From Billgrantia ethanolica (GTDB lineage Bacteria; Pseudomonadota; Gammaproteobacteria; Pseudomonadales; Halomonadaceae), in contig NZ_JABFTX010000002.1 in the NCBI RefSeq assembly GCF_021404305.1, forward strand, positions 620,001 through 684,000: a stretch of DNA of 64,000 nt. Direction: 5' to 3'. The notes beneath the pieces are model-generated. The model did not search any database. It was given only the letters and a program-made list of their open reading frames with translations, and had not been told where the DNA came from. Position 1 is the first letter of the stretch, and each line of letters starts with the position of its first letter. This document shows, piece by piece, positions 17,398 through 25,747 of this stretch. Made by a program: the position numbers and the translations under genes.

Positions 17398-18368
17398 GCG
17401 AGGGCTCCCCCTGCGTCTACGTCGTTGAGGCGACGCACGCGGGTCTGTTGTTGGAGTTGCGGGAAATCGTCGGCGTGGAGGTTGCCCACGCCCAGGTGAC
17501 GAACCGATTCAGCGGAGAGTGCGGTGGCCAGGCGCAGGGCCTGATCGGGCGGATGGCCGCACACCACCCCATGCAGCAGGGCGGCCAGCAGGGTGTCGCC
17601 GGCGCCTACGGTGCTGGCGACGCTGACCTGGGGCGGCATGGCCTGCCAGGCGCCGCGATGGCTTACCCACAGCACCCCGGCAGCCCCGGCGGAGACCACG
17701 GCCTCTTCGATACCGGCGGCGTACAGCCGCAGCGCCGCGGCCAGGCGTGCTTCCGGTGTGTCGAGGGCGTTGCCGGCCCAGGAGGCCAGCTCGAGTTCGT
17801 TGGGCTTGACCGCGGTGGGGCGAGCCGCGATGGCTTGATCCAGCGCGGTGCCGCTGGTATCGACCCACACCGGCAGGCCCGCCTCGCGCAGCCGGGTGAC
17901 CAGTTCGGCCAGACTGGCCGGTGTCACACCGGGCGGCAGGCTGCCGGCGACCACCACGGCGTCGGGGCGCCGCCGTGGATCGCCGATGCGCGTGTCGAGG
18001 CCGTCTAGCAGGCGCTGCCAGGCCGCTTCGTCGATGGCCGCGCCGGGGCCGTTGATGTCGGTGATGCGGCCGTCGGCCTCGGCGAGTTTGGCATTGATGC
18101 GGGTCTCGCCGGGCACGCGCAGGAAGGCGTCCTCCACTTGCATGGCTTCGAAGGCGCGCAGGAAGGGGCCATCGTTGTCGGCGCCGAGAAAACCCGACAC
18201 CGTCACGTCGTGACCGAGCTCGGCCAGTACCCGCGCCACGTTGACGCCCTTGCCGGCCGCCGTCAGGTGGGTCTCATGGGTGCGATTGACCGTGCCCGGC
18301 TCCAGCCGCTCCAGGCTCACGGAGAGATCCAGCGCCGGATTCAGGGTGAGGGTGAGCAGGCGGGCCAT
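17394..18368 (-). CDS. fruK: 1-phosphofructokinase
   Basis: 324 residues of PfkB family: L-N-P-A-L-D at the start, A-A-G-K-G-V-N-V-A-R-V-L in the first third and S-T-V-G-A-G-D-T-L-L-A-A-L with the catalytic Asp near the end. It converts fructose-1-phosphate to fructose-1,6-bisphosphate. It shares one base with the fruB stop and overlaps fruA by 4 nt, so the three proteins are translationally coupled. Confidence 0.94.
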   Translation of the reverse strand: MARLLTLTLNPALDLSVSLERLEPGTVNRTHETHLTAAGKGVNVARVLAELGHDVTVSGFLGADNDGPFLRAFEAMQVEDAFLRVPGETRINAKLAEADGRITDINGPGAAIDEAAWQRLLDGLDTRIGDPRRRPDAVVVAGSLPPGVTPASLAELVTRLREAGLPVWVDTSGTALDQAIAARPTAVKPNELELASWAGNALDTPEARLAAALRLYAAGIEEAVVSAGAAGVLWVSHRGAWQAMPPQVSVASTVGAGDTLLAALLHGVVCGHPPDQALRLATALSAESVRHLGVGNLHADDFPQLQQQTRVRRLNDVDAGGALA

Positions 18369-21259
18369 TAGCGTACCTCCAGGGCGTCGCGTACCGCCTC
18401 GCTGGTGGCCTGGGCCAAGGCCAGTTGTGCCTGGGCGCGGGCCTCGGCCAGATCGAACTCGCGCAGCCTGGCCTTGACCAGCGGTACCTGACGCGCGCTC
18501 ACCGAGAGCTCATCGACGCCGAGCCCGACCAGGACCGGCACCGCCAGGGTGTCGCTGGCCAGCTCGCCGCATACCCCGACCCACTTGCCGTGAGCGTGGG
18601 CCGCCGCCACGGTCATCTCGATCAGGCGCAGCACCGCCGGGTGCAGGCCGTCGGCGTGGGCCGATAGCTCGGGGTGGTCGCGGTCGATGGCCAGGGTGTA
18701 CTGGGTCAGGTCGTTGGTGCCCACCGAGAAGAAGTCGACCTCGGCGGCCAGGGCGGGTGCCAGCAGGGCGGCCGACGGCACCTCGATCATGACGCCGAGC
18801 TGCATGTCGGTGGCGCGCTCGGCGGCGGGAATCTCGTCGAGCAGGCGCGCGAAGATGGCGCGTGCGGCGCGGAATTCGCCCACGTCCTTGACCATCGGCA
18901 GCATGATACGCAGCGGCCGCGGCTTGTCAGCCGCCTCGCTGGTGGCGGGGGCTGCTGCCATCAGCAATGCCCGCAACTGGGTTTCGAGCACCTCGGGCCG
19001 GGTCAGGCTGAGGCGGATGCCGCGCAGGCCGAGGAAGGGGTTGTCCTCCTTGGGCACCGGCCAGTAGGGCAGCGGCTTGTCGCCGCCCACGTCGAGGGTA
19101 CGGGCCACCAGCGGGCGGCCCTCCAGGGCGTCCAGGGCCTCGCGGTACTCCTCGATCTGCGTGGCGAGATCCGGCTCCCGGGCGTGGGCCATGAACAGGA
19201 ACTCGGTGCGCAGCAGGCCGATGCCCTCGGCGCCACGCTCCACGGCGTCGGCGGCGTGGGCGGTGTTGCCCAGGTTGGCGGCCACCTCCACGCGATGGCC
19301 GTCACGGGTTTGGGCCGGGTCGAAGCGCGCCTGCCACGCCTCGGCCTCGCGCCGCTCGCGTTCGGCCAGGCGCTGCTCGGCACTGGCGCGGCGTTCGGCG
19401 GAGGGCGCCGGAATCACCCGGCCGCGTTCGCCATCGAGAATCAGCTCCTGGCCGCCTGCCAGCGTCAGCACCCGTTCGCCGGCGCCCACCACGGCGGGAA
19501 TGCCCAGGGCGCGGGCGAGAATCGCGCTGTGCGCAGTGGCGCCGCCGCGGGCGGTGAGCAGGCCGCGCACCCGCTGGGTGTCGAGCCGCGCCACGTCGGA
19601 GGGACCGATGTCGTCGGTCACCAGGATGTAGGGCGTATCCGGCGGTTCGGGCAGCTGCACCTCGCACAGCACGCCGAGTACGCGGCGACCGACGTCGCGC
19701 AGGTCGGCGGCGCGCTCGGCCAGCAGGCGATCGGCGAGCATCTCCTGGGCATGGGCGGCAGTCTCGATGGCTTCCCACCAGGCAGCCTCGGCCGAGCGGC
19801 CCTCCTGAATGCCTTCACGGGCGGCCTCGAACAGCTCGGGGTCGGTGAGCATCTCTTCGTGCATGGACAGGATCTGTGCCACTTCGCCGCCGCGGGCCTG
19901 CCGTACCAGCGCCTCGAGCTGGGCCGCGCCCTCGGCGAGGGCCTGACGCAGGCGCCGCTGCTGCTCGGCGGGGTCGGCGGCGCGCTCGGGATAGTCGAAG
20001 CGCGGGGTCTGCAGCACGAAGACCGGTGCAATGGCCAGCCCCGGGGAGGCTGCCACTCCCGCGTGAGGCGTGTCGTCGGGCAGCGGCTCGACGGGGGCGG
20101 CATCCGCCTGCGGCATGCTGCGCTCACGGCTCTCGTCGAAGGGCAGCACGTGCTCGCCCAGGCCGTCCGCCACGGCGCGAGACACGGCGTCGAGCGCCTG
20201 CTGGGCTCCCTCGCCTTCGGCGGAGAAGAGCAGTTGCTGGCCGCGGCGGGCCCCGAGGTTGATCACCTTGGTCAGGCTGGAAGCGGACACCGCGGCGCCA
20301 CCGCCCTCGGCCAGTCGCACCTGGATCGGCAGGCCCTGTTCCCGGGCCGCCTGCACCAGCTGCTTGGCCGGGCGGGCATGCAGTCCGTGGGCGTTGAGTA
20401 CCCGTGCCAGCCGGGTATGGGCCGCGGCGGATTCGCCGGCCAGGCGGGCCAGTACGGTGGCGGCATCGGCACTGGGCAGCTCGGCGGCGGCACCGCTGTC
20501 GAGCAGGGTGAGAACGCTCTCCAGCAGGCCGCGGTGGGCGTCCCCCTGGGCGGCCAGGCAGAACACCCCCTTCACCGCTTCGCCGCCGCTCTCCAGGCGC
20601 TCATCCGGCGTGGCCAGGGCCAGCGCCGGCACCGTGACGCTGCGTTCGCCGAGGCTGAGCCACAGCCCCTGGCCCAGCGGCGCCAGCTCGCATTCGGCGA
20701 CTTCGGCGACGAAACCGCTGCCCACGCAGCCGAGCTGACGCAGCCGGGCGGCGCCGGCCAGGGCCAGTTCGCGCGTGTCGCGGGCAGGAAAGCCGAGGCA
20801 CAGGGTATCGGCGTCGAGACGCGCTTCCACCTGCGCCTTCGACAGCAGGGCGGCCACGGCCGCCGCCGAACCGGCACCGGCCAGCCGCTCGCCGACGCGG
20901 TCGTCGTCGAGTACGTGGGTGAGCTGGCGCAGGATATCCAGATGTTCGTCGCTCTGGGCGGCAATGGCGACCAGCACGTGGACGCGCTGACCGTCGTGCC
21001 ACTCGACCCCGGCGGGAAACTGCAGTACGCGTACGCCGGTGGCGAGCACGTGCTCACGGCTCTCCGGCGTACCGTGGGGTATGGCGATGGCGTTGCCGAG
21101 ATAGGTGGAGGACTGGGTCTCGCGCTGGAACAGACCGTCGCGGTAAGCGGGTGCGGTCAGCCCCGCCCGGTGCAGCGATTCGGCGGCCTGCTCCAGCGCG
21201 TCGCGCCAGTCAGGCGCCTGACAGTCGAGGAGGATGTCCTCGGGGCGAAGCGTGAGCAT
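18368..21259 (-). CDS. fruB: fused PTS protein: fructose IIA - HPr-like FPr - enzyme I
   Basis: 963 residues from ATG 21259, which is preceded by AGGAGA; the frame is open 45 nt further. Domain order: IIA-Fru (1-145, phospho-His62 in I-P-H-G-T-P-E), a linking M region, an HPr-like domain (about 283-372, His294 in H-G-L-H-A-R-P-A), then enzyme I (about 400-963) with the phospho-histidine segment G-G-A-T-A-H-S-A-I-L-A-R-A-L-G (His577). One chain carries phosphate from PEP all the way to fruA, so no separate ptsH/ptsI is needed. It heads the operon and faces cra, with two Cra-like sites between. Confidence 0.93.
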   Translation of the reverse strand: MLTLRPEDILLDCQAPDWRDALEQAAESLHRAGLTAPAYRDGLFQRETQSSTYLGNAIAIPHGTPESREHVLATGVRVLQFPAGVEWHDGQRVHVLVAIAAQSDEHLDILRQLTHVLDDDRVGERLAGAGSAAAVAALLSKAQVEARLDADTLCLGFPARDTRELALAGAARLRQLGCVGSGFVAEVAECELAPLGQGLWLSLGERSVTVPALALATPDERLESGGEAVKGVFCLAAQGDAHRGLLESVLTLLDSGAAAELPSADAATVLARLAGESAAAHTRLARVLNAHGLHARPAKQLVQAAREQGLPIQVRLAEGGGAAVSASSLTKVINLGARRGQQLLFSAEGEGAQQALDAVSRAVADGLGEHVLPFDESRERSMPQADAAPVEPLPDDTPHAGVAASPGLAIAPVFVLQTPRFDYPERAADPAEQQRRLRQALAEGAAQLEALVRQARGGEVAQILSMHEEMLTDPELFEAAREGIQEGRSAEAAWWEAIETAAHAQEMLADRLLAERAADLRDVGRRVLGVLCEVQLPEPPDTPYILVTDDIGPSDVARLDTQRVRGLLTARGGATAHSAILARALGIPAVVGAGERVLTLAGGQELILDGERGRVIPAPSAERRASAEQRLAERERREAEAWQARFDPAQTRDGHRVEVAANLGNTAHAADAVERGAEGIGLLRTEFLFMAHAREPDLATQIEEYREALDALEGRPLVARTLDVGGDKPLPYWPVPKEDNPFLGLRGIRLSLTRPEVLETQLRALLMAAAPATSEAADKPRPLRIMLPMVKDVGEFRAARAIFARLLDEIPAAERATDMQLGVMIEVPSAALLAPALAAEVDFFSVGTNDLTQYTLAIDRDHPELSAHADGLHPAVLRLIEMTVAAAHAHGKWVGVCGELASDTLAVPVLVGLGVDELSVSARQVPLVKARLREFDLAEARAQAQLALAQATSEAVRDALEVR

Positions 21260-21328
21260 GGGCAATCTCCTGTTGGCGGTGACCCAATCGACAGCGAGGA
21301 TCAAATCACGGTTGGTCTTACGTTTTGC

Positions 21329-21340
21329 TGAATCGTGTCA
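21329..21340. promoter_or_regulatory. Cra (FruR)-like operator 1
   Basis: TGAATCGTGTCA differs from the remembered Cra consensus TGAAWCGNTTCA at one defined position. It lies 70 bp before fruB and 123 bp before cra, both divergent. Confidence 0.6.
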
Positions 21341-21359
21341 CCAAGTCTATTCTTCATGC

Positions 21360-21371
21360 TGGATCGATTCA
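21360..21371. promoter_or_regulatory. Cra (FruR)-like operator 2
   Basis: TGGATCGATTCA differs from the Cra consensus at one position and is centred 31 bp from site 1, about three helical turns, so two dimers could bind on the same face. Confidence 0.6.
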
Positions 21372-21462
21372 TCCTCTTTCGCAAGCTCAGGATGTTAGAC
21401 TTTGGCAGGGGGTGGGGCTCAGCCACTGGCGTAGAATGGCAGGCCGCTAACGGGGAGAAGCG

Positions 21463-22461
21463 ATGACACTTGCTGAAATCGCACGCCTGGCTGGTGTCTC
21501 GCGCACCACGGCCAGTTACGTGATCAATGGTCAGGCCGCCGAGCGGCGCATCAGTCAGGAAACCGTCGACAAGGTCATGGCGGTGGTACGCCAGCACCGC
21601 TATCGAGTGGATGCTCAGGCCGCCGCGCTGCGGCGGGGCTCGAGTCGCATTCTCGGCTTGATCGTGCCGGATCTGGAGAACGCCAGCTATGCGCGGCTGG
21701 CAAAGCGGCTCGAGCGCGGCGCGCGGGAGCAGGGCTACCAGCTGCTGATCGTCGGTTCCGACGACCGGCCGGAGAGCGAGCGTGAGCTAGCCCTGGCCCT
21801 GCGCGCCCAGCGCTGCGAGGTGCTGATCACCGCCAGCTGTCTGCCCCTTGACGACCCCTTCTATGTCGAGCTGATGGCCGATGGCCTGCCGGTGATCGCG
21901 GTGGATCGCGGCTTCGATCCCCGGCATTTCGCCTGCGTGGTGAGCAACGACAGAGAAGCTGCTGAGCGGCTGACGCGCTCGGTGCTGGGTGAAGGCGTGA
22001 AAAGCGTGGCGTGGCTGGATGCCGTGCCGGGACTCTCCATCAGTCACGAGCGGCGCAGCGGGTTCCGGCAGGCGCTGGCCGGCAGCGACGTAGCGGTCTT
22101 AATGTACGGGGCCGAGCGCTACGAGCGAGACGAGGGCGCACGCCTGATGCGCGAGCTGCTCGCCGAGCACGGCTTGCCCGATGCCCTGGTCACGGCTTCC
22201 TACACGCTGCTCGATGGGGTCTTCGACGTGCTGCTGGAGCAGGGTGGGCTGCCGCAGACGCTGCGCCTGGCCACTTTCGGCGACAACCGCCTGCTCGACT
22301 TCCTGCCGCTGCCGGTCAATTCGGCGGTGCAGGATCACGAGCGGATTGCCGACGCTGCCCTGGCCGCTGCCCTGGCTGCCGCCCGGGGCGATTATCGCCC
22401 GGGGCAGCAGGTGGTGGCGCGAACGCTGCGCTGGCGGCTGCCGGCGCGAGTGCCGCTATGA
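21463..22461 (+). CDS. cra: LacI-family fructose repressor / catabolite regulator Cra
   Basis: 332 residues. The N-terminal LacI helix-turn-helix reads T-L-A-E-I-A-R-L-A-G-V-S-R-T-T-A-S-Y-V-I, and the recognition segment S-R-T-T-A-S-Y-V-I-N-G is Cra-like. A periplasmic-binding-protein-like effector domain follows (about 60-325). Cra senses fructose-1-phosphate/fructose-1,6-bisphosphate and represses fruBKA. It is divergent from fruB. GGGGAGAAG precedes ATG. A miniature element lies 41 nt after its stop. Confidence 0.88.
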   Translation: MTLAEIARLAGVSRTTASYVINGQAAERRISQETVDKVMAVVRQHRYRVDAQAAALRRGSSRILGLIVPDLENASYARLAKRLERGAREQGYQLLIVGSDDRPESERELALALRAQRCEVLITASCLPLDDPFYVELMADGLPVIAVDRGFDPRHFACVVSNDREAAERLTRSVLGEGVKSVAWLDAVPGLSISHERRSGFRQALAGSDVAVLMYGAERYERDEGARLMRELLAEHGLPDALVTASYTLLDGVFDVLLEQGGLPQTLRLATFGDNRLLDFLPLPVNSAVQDHERIADAALAAALAAARGDYRPGQQVVARTLRWRLPARVPL

Positions 22462-22498
22462 CAGGGCCGGGGCGGAATGGCTGAGTGGCAGGTATCGC

Positions 22499-22779
22499 TT
22501 AGGGAAACACTGCACAAATGCCTGCGCGAGTGAATCGCTGCGTTGCGCGGTGCCGAAGCGTCGGACCGGCGGATCCTCACATATACCCCATATGCTCCGG
22601 TTGACTCGCAGCCTGCGGCTTCTCGCCCCTTCGGGGCCAGCCTACGGCTGTTTGTCGCTTCGCTCGGTACTGTGCTCCGTGCGCCTTGCGACCCACAGGG
22701 ATGTGGGAAGTGCGTTGGTTCGTCGGGAACGAACCTAGCCGCTTCATCTCGCTCGTCGATTTGTTCAGCGCTTCCTTAG
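22499..22779. mobile_element. 273-bp MITE-like non-autonomous element, IS5-type ends, TTAG target duplication
   Basis: Element 22503-22775 flanked on both sides by TTAG (22499-22502, 22776-22779). Ends: left GGAAACACTGCACAAAT and right, read inward, GGAAGCGCTGAACAAAT match at 14 of 17 positions, with looser similarity beyond (to about 40 bp). A 4-bp YTAR duplication and GGAA-starting ends are what IS5-group elements produce. It has no transposase frame and the interior is rich in short hairpins (for example CCCC-TTCG-GGG near 22632). It sits exactly at the fructokinase stop codon: the TAA of that gene is part of the right-hand TTAG. Confidence 0.75.
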
Positions 22780-23756
22780 CTCTCGCTGCGCAGCCGAGCC
22801 AGGTCGCCCCGGCTGGGCAGGGCGGCATAGGCGCCGGGGCGGGTCACCGCATGAGCACCGCAGTTGGCGGCGGTGCGCAGGGCGCGACGCAGGAGGTCGT
22901 CGTCCTTGTGCCAGTCGCCGTCGACGGCCGTGGCGCCCAGATAGTCGGCCAGCTCGGCCAGCAGACCGCCGATGAAGGCATCGCCGCCGGCGGTGGTGTC
23001 CACGGCCTCGACCCTGGGCGGCGCATGGCGCAGCTCCCTGCCTACGCCGATGGCGCGTACTTCGCCGGGGCCGTCGGTGATCACCAGCAGCCGGACGCCG
23101 GCGGCGAGCCGCTCGGCCAGCCAGGCCTCGGTGGGATGATCGGCGCGCAGGTAGTCGAGCTCGTCCGTCGAGAGCTTGACCAAGCCGGCGCGATCGATCA
23201 GTTGAGTGACCAGGGCGATGTCGGCGCTGCCGCCGGCCCAGAGGTTGTGGCGCAGGTTGGCGTCGACGCTGACCAGACAGCCGGCGCGGCTGGCCATGTC
23301 GGCCATGGCCAGGGTGGTGTCGGCGATTTCCGGCTCGGTCAGGCTGTTGCTGCAGAAGTGCACGATGGCCGGTTCGGCGAACACGCCGGGCGGCAGGTGC
23401 TCCAGACGATAGAGCAGATCCGCGGCCGGCGGGCGATAGAAGTCGAAGGTACGCTCGCCATGGGCGTCACGGGAGACGAAGGCCAGCGCCGTGCGCGCCT
23501 CGCGGGTGCGCTCCACGCCGCTGGTGTCGACGCCGTGGGCGGCCAGCTCCGCGGCCAGGAAGTCGCCGAAGTGGTCCTCTCCCAGCATGCCGAGGAAACG
23601 GCTGGGTACGCCCAGGCGCGCGCAGGCCACCGCCACGTTGGCCGGGGCGCCGCCAGCATAGGGCGTGAAGGTTTCCGGGGTGTCGCCGGCGAGATCGCCG
23701 AGGCGGCTGGAGAGCATGTCGACCAGGGCTTCGCCGAAGGCGATGACGGTTAGCAT
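22776..23756 (-). CDS. PfkB-family sugar kinase, probable fructokinase
   Basis: 326 residues: V-I-A-F-G-E-A-L-V-D-M at the start, Y-A-G-G-A-P-A-N-V-A-V-A (substrate loop) and V-D-T-T-A-G-G-D-A-F-I-G-G-L (catalytic Asp), matching ScrK/CscK-type fructokinases. It would phosphorylate free fructose, or possibly another hexose, at C6. It is the last gene of the edd-glk operon, 36 nt after the aldo/keto reductase stop. Its stop TAA lies in the target duplication of the adjacent miniature element, so the insertion left the reading frame intact. Confidence 0.85.
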   Translation of the reverse strand: MLTVIAFGEALVDMLSSRLGDLAGDTPETFTPYAGGAPANVAVACARLGVPSRFLGMLGEDHFGDFLAAELAAHGVDTSGVERTREARTALAFVSRDAHGERTFDFYRPPAADLLYRLEHLPPGVFAEPAIVHFCSNSLTEPEIADTTLAMADMASRAGCLVSVDANLRHNLWAGGSADIALVTQLIDRAGLVKLSTDELDYLRADHPTEAWLAERLAAGVRLLVITDGPGEVRAIGVGRELRHAPPRVEAVDTTAGGDAFIGGLLAELADYLGATAVDGDWHKDDDLLRRALRTAANCGAHAVTRPGAYAALPSRGDLARLRSES

Positions 23757-23792
23757 CTGAATTCCTCGTGTTGTCCTTGTGAGTGGCGAATC

Positions 23793-24671
23793 TCAGGCCA
23801 CCTCGTGACCCCGGGCGGACTCCAGCAGGGCATACCAGGTGGGACGATCCATCTGCGTTTGGGCATCGGCATGCAGGGCGGCGATGCGCTCTTCGCGCAG
23901 GCTGCCGATCACCGGTCGCGGGCGGCCCGGCAAGGCGCGCAGCCAGGCCAATGCCAGCCCGGCCGGCGTGATGCCGCGCTCCTCGGCGAGCCGGATCAGC
24001 AGCCGCTCGGCCGGCCCTTTGAAGACCCGGCCGCCGCCCAGGGGCGACCACACCAGTGGTATCTGGCCGTCGCCGACCAGCGCATCGTAGGTACCATCGA
24101 AGAGTGGCTGGGTGTGGTCCAGCGAGAGCTGCAGCTGATGTGTGGCCAGCTCGTGGTGCATCGCCGCCTGCAGGCGGCGCCATTGATCAGGCAGGAAGTT
24201 CGAGACGCCGACGGCGCCGATCTTGCCGGTATCGATGGCGTCGTCCAGCGCGCGGCCGGTGGCCTCGGCGTCCATCAGCGGGCTGGGGCGATGGAGCAGA
24301 AAATGGTCGAGTCGCTCGACGCCGAGACGAGCCAGCGAGTCGTCGATGGCGCCTCTCAGGTATTCCGGCGAGCTGTCGTAGTGCTTGACGCGAAACGGCG
24401 AGGTGTCGCGCTCCGGCGTGACGATGCTGGCCTTGGTCACGACTCTGACGCGTGCCGCGAGCCCGGGACGCGCGCGCAGGGCGGCACCGAACAGGGCCTC
24501 GCCCTGGGTATCGCCGTAGATATCGGCATGGTCGAACCATTCGAGCCCCTCGTCGAGGCGGGCTTCGATCCAGTCGGCCAGGCGCGCCGGCGGGTGCAGA
24601 TCGGCCACCTCGTGCAGGCGCATCATGCCCAGCAGGAAAGGGGTCTCCAGCGCGCCGGCGGCGTGCTTCAC
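23793..24671 (-). CDS. aldo/keto reductase
   Basis: 292 residues from GTG 24671, which overlaps the mutarotase stop by 4 nt (GTGA); the upstream open frame is not homologous. The catalytic tetrad is visible: Asp and Tyr in W-F-D-H-A-D-I-Y-G, Lys in V-V-T-K-A-S and His in F-L-L-H-R-P-S-P. V-G-V-S-N-F and a C-terminal I-G-S-L-R-E-E-R NADP-binding stretch follow. The size and motifs fit YdhF-like oxidoreductases. Substrate unknown; its place in a glucose/gluconate operon suggests a sugar or sugar-derived carbonyl. Confidence 0.85.
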   Translation of the reverse strand: MKHAAGALETPFLLGMMRLHEVADLHPPARLADWIEARLDEGLEWFDHADIYGDTQGEALFGAALRARPGLAARVRVVTKASIVTPERDTSPFRVKHYDSSPEYLRGAIDDSLARLGVERLDHFLLHRPSPLMDAEATGRALDDAIDTGKIGAVGVSNFLPDQWRRLQAAMHHELATHQLQLSLDHTQPLFDGTYDALVGDGQIPLVWSPLGGGRVFKGPAERLLIRLAEERGITPAGLALAWLRALPGRPRPVIGSLREERIAALHADAQTQMDRPTWYALLESARGHEVA

Positions 24672-25732
24672 GAGTCTGCCTCGCAGGATAGGGTGGTGCC
24701 GAGCAGGTGCTGAGCGCCGGGCACCAGCCACACCGGGTCGAGGCGGGTATTGGCCGACTCCACGCAGAGGAAGCGTCGCGCGGCGGCGGGTGAGGTATCG
24801 TCGGGCGGTGCCTCGCCGGGGTGCCACACCACCGCCGAGTCGCTGCCCTGCCGGGCGACGCGCAGGCGCCGGTTACCGTCGTCGAGCACCACCTCGGCGT
24901 TGCTGTGGTAGATGCGGTCGAGCCCGCCGCGTACGGCGAGCTCGCCCTGCTGTTCGCGCTCGGCGAAGCCGGCCAGCTTGTCCAGGTAGCGGGCGCCGGC
25001 CAACCCTGTGACGCGACAGGTGAAGCTGTCAGCCACGGCTAAGTAGCTGTGCAGGGCGCCGCTGAGCTTGACCGGAGTTTCGCCGACGTGCTCGGTGATC
25101 AGCTCCACGTGCAGGCGCCGGGCGTTGGCCTGGATCACCGCGCGTGGCACCAACTGGCTGTGCAGGCGCTCGGTGGGGGAGAGGTGCAGCTCGACGCCGC
25201 CCTCGTGTTCGTCCACTGCGTCGAGACGCCACTGGGCCTTGCGCGCCGGGCCGTGCATGGGGCCCGAGCGATCCGGCGATTCATCCGCGCCGCGCTCGTC
25301 GGCGAACCACGGCCAGCACAGCGGAATGCCGCCGCGAATGGCACCGGGCAGCGCCTGGGGCGTGGGCGTGACCCACAGCCAGCCGCCGGGCACCAGCGCC
25401 TCTTCTCCGTCCGTGCTGGAAGCGCCGCCACTGTTGTCGCGCGTGGCTTCGGGCGCATTACGTGTGGCTTCGGACGCGGGAAGATCAGTGCGCGCGGCTT
25501 CGGACGCGGGTGGGGAGCCTTCAGCTCGCGCGGGGGTGGGCGCGAAAGGTAGCGAGCCTTCAGTTGGCGTGGCTTCGGACGTCGGTAAATAGTGAAGCAC
25601 CTGGGCACCCTGCAAACACACCGCCAGTTCGCCCCAGGCTTCACGAGCCAGCCACACGCGGCGGTCGGCCCACTCGCACTCACGCCGGCCGTCGGTCTCA
25701 TCGAGCAGGGTTCGCAGGCTTTGCGGGATCAT
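24668..25732 (-). CDS. D-hexose-6-phosphate mutarotase (YeaD type) with low-complexity insert
   Basis: 354 residues. Family motifs: G-G-I-P-L-C-W-P-W-F, H-G-P-A-R, L-H-S-Y-L-A-V-A-D and the E-(S)-A-N ending. It would interconvert anomers of glucose-6-phosphate, between glk and zwf. Residues about 51-110 are an unusual insert rich in S-E-A-T/A-R, Pro, Gly and Glu, encoded by in-frame minirepeats, replacing what is normally a short loop; without it the length is the usual ~295. It starts 15 nt after the glk stop and overlaps the reductase start by 4 nt. Confidence 0.85.
   Translation of the reverse strand: MIPQSLRTLLDETDGRRECEWADRRVWLAREAWGELAVCLQGAQVLHYLPTSEATPTEGSLPFAPTPARAEGSPPASEAARTDLPASEATRNAPEATRDNSGGASSTDGEEALVPGGWLWVTPTPQALPGAIRGGIPLCWPWFADERGADESPDRSGPMHGPARKAQWRLDAVDEHEGGVELHLSPTERLHSQLVPRAVIQANARRLHVELITEHVGETPVKLSGALHSYLAVADSFTCRVTGLAGARYLDKLAGFAEREQQGELAVRGGLDRIYHSNAEVVLDDGNRRLRVARQGSDSAVVWHPGEAPPDDTSPAAARRFLCVESANTRLDPVWLVPGAQHLLGTTLSCEADS
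25445..25578. repeat. in-frame minirepeats inside the mutarotase gene
   Basis: GGCTTCGG(A/G)CG occurs at 25445, 25466, 25496 and 25571 (spacings 21, 30 and 75 bp, all multiples of three), and GAGCCTTCAG occurs twice near 25515 and 25554. They encode repeated S-E-A-(T/A)-R/P units and keep the frame, so the region probably grew by slippage or recombination. Confidence 0.75.
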
Positions 25733-25747
25733 TCGCGCTCCTTCACG

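Noticed and set aside
15610..17499. 629-codon plus-strand frame opposite fruA
   Set aside because: Antisense shadow: Gln/His/Asp/Gly-rich translation, no motif, and fruA is certain.
18674..21331. 885-codon plus-strand frame opposite fruB
   Set aside because: Same antisense effect; fruB has clear domains and active-site histidines on the other strand.
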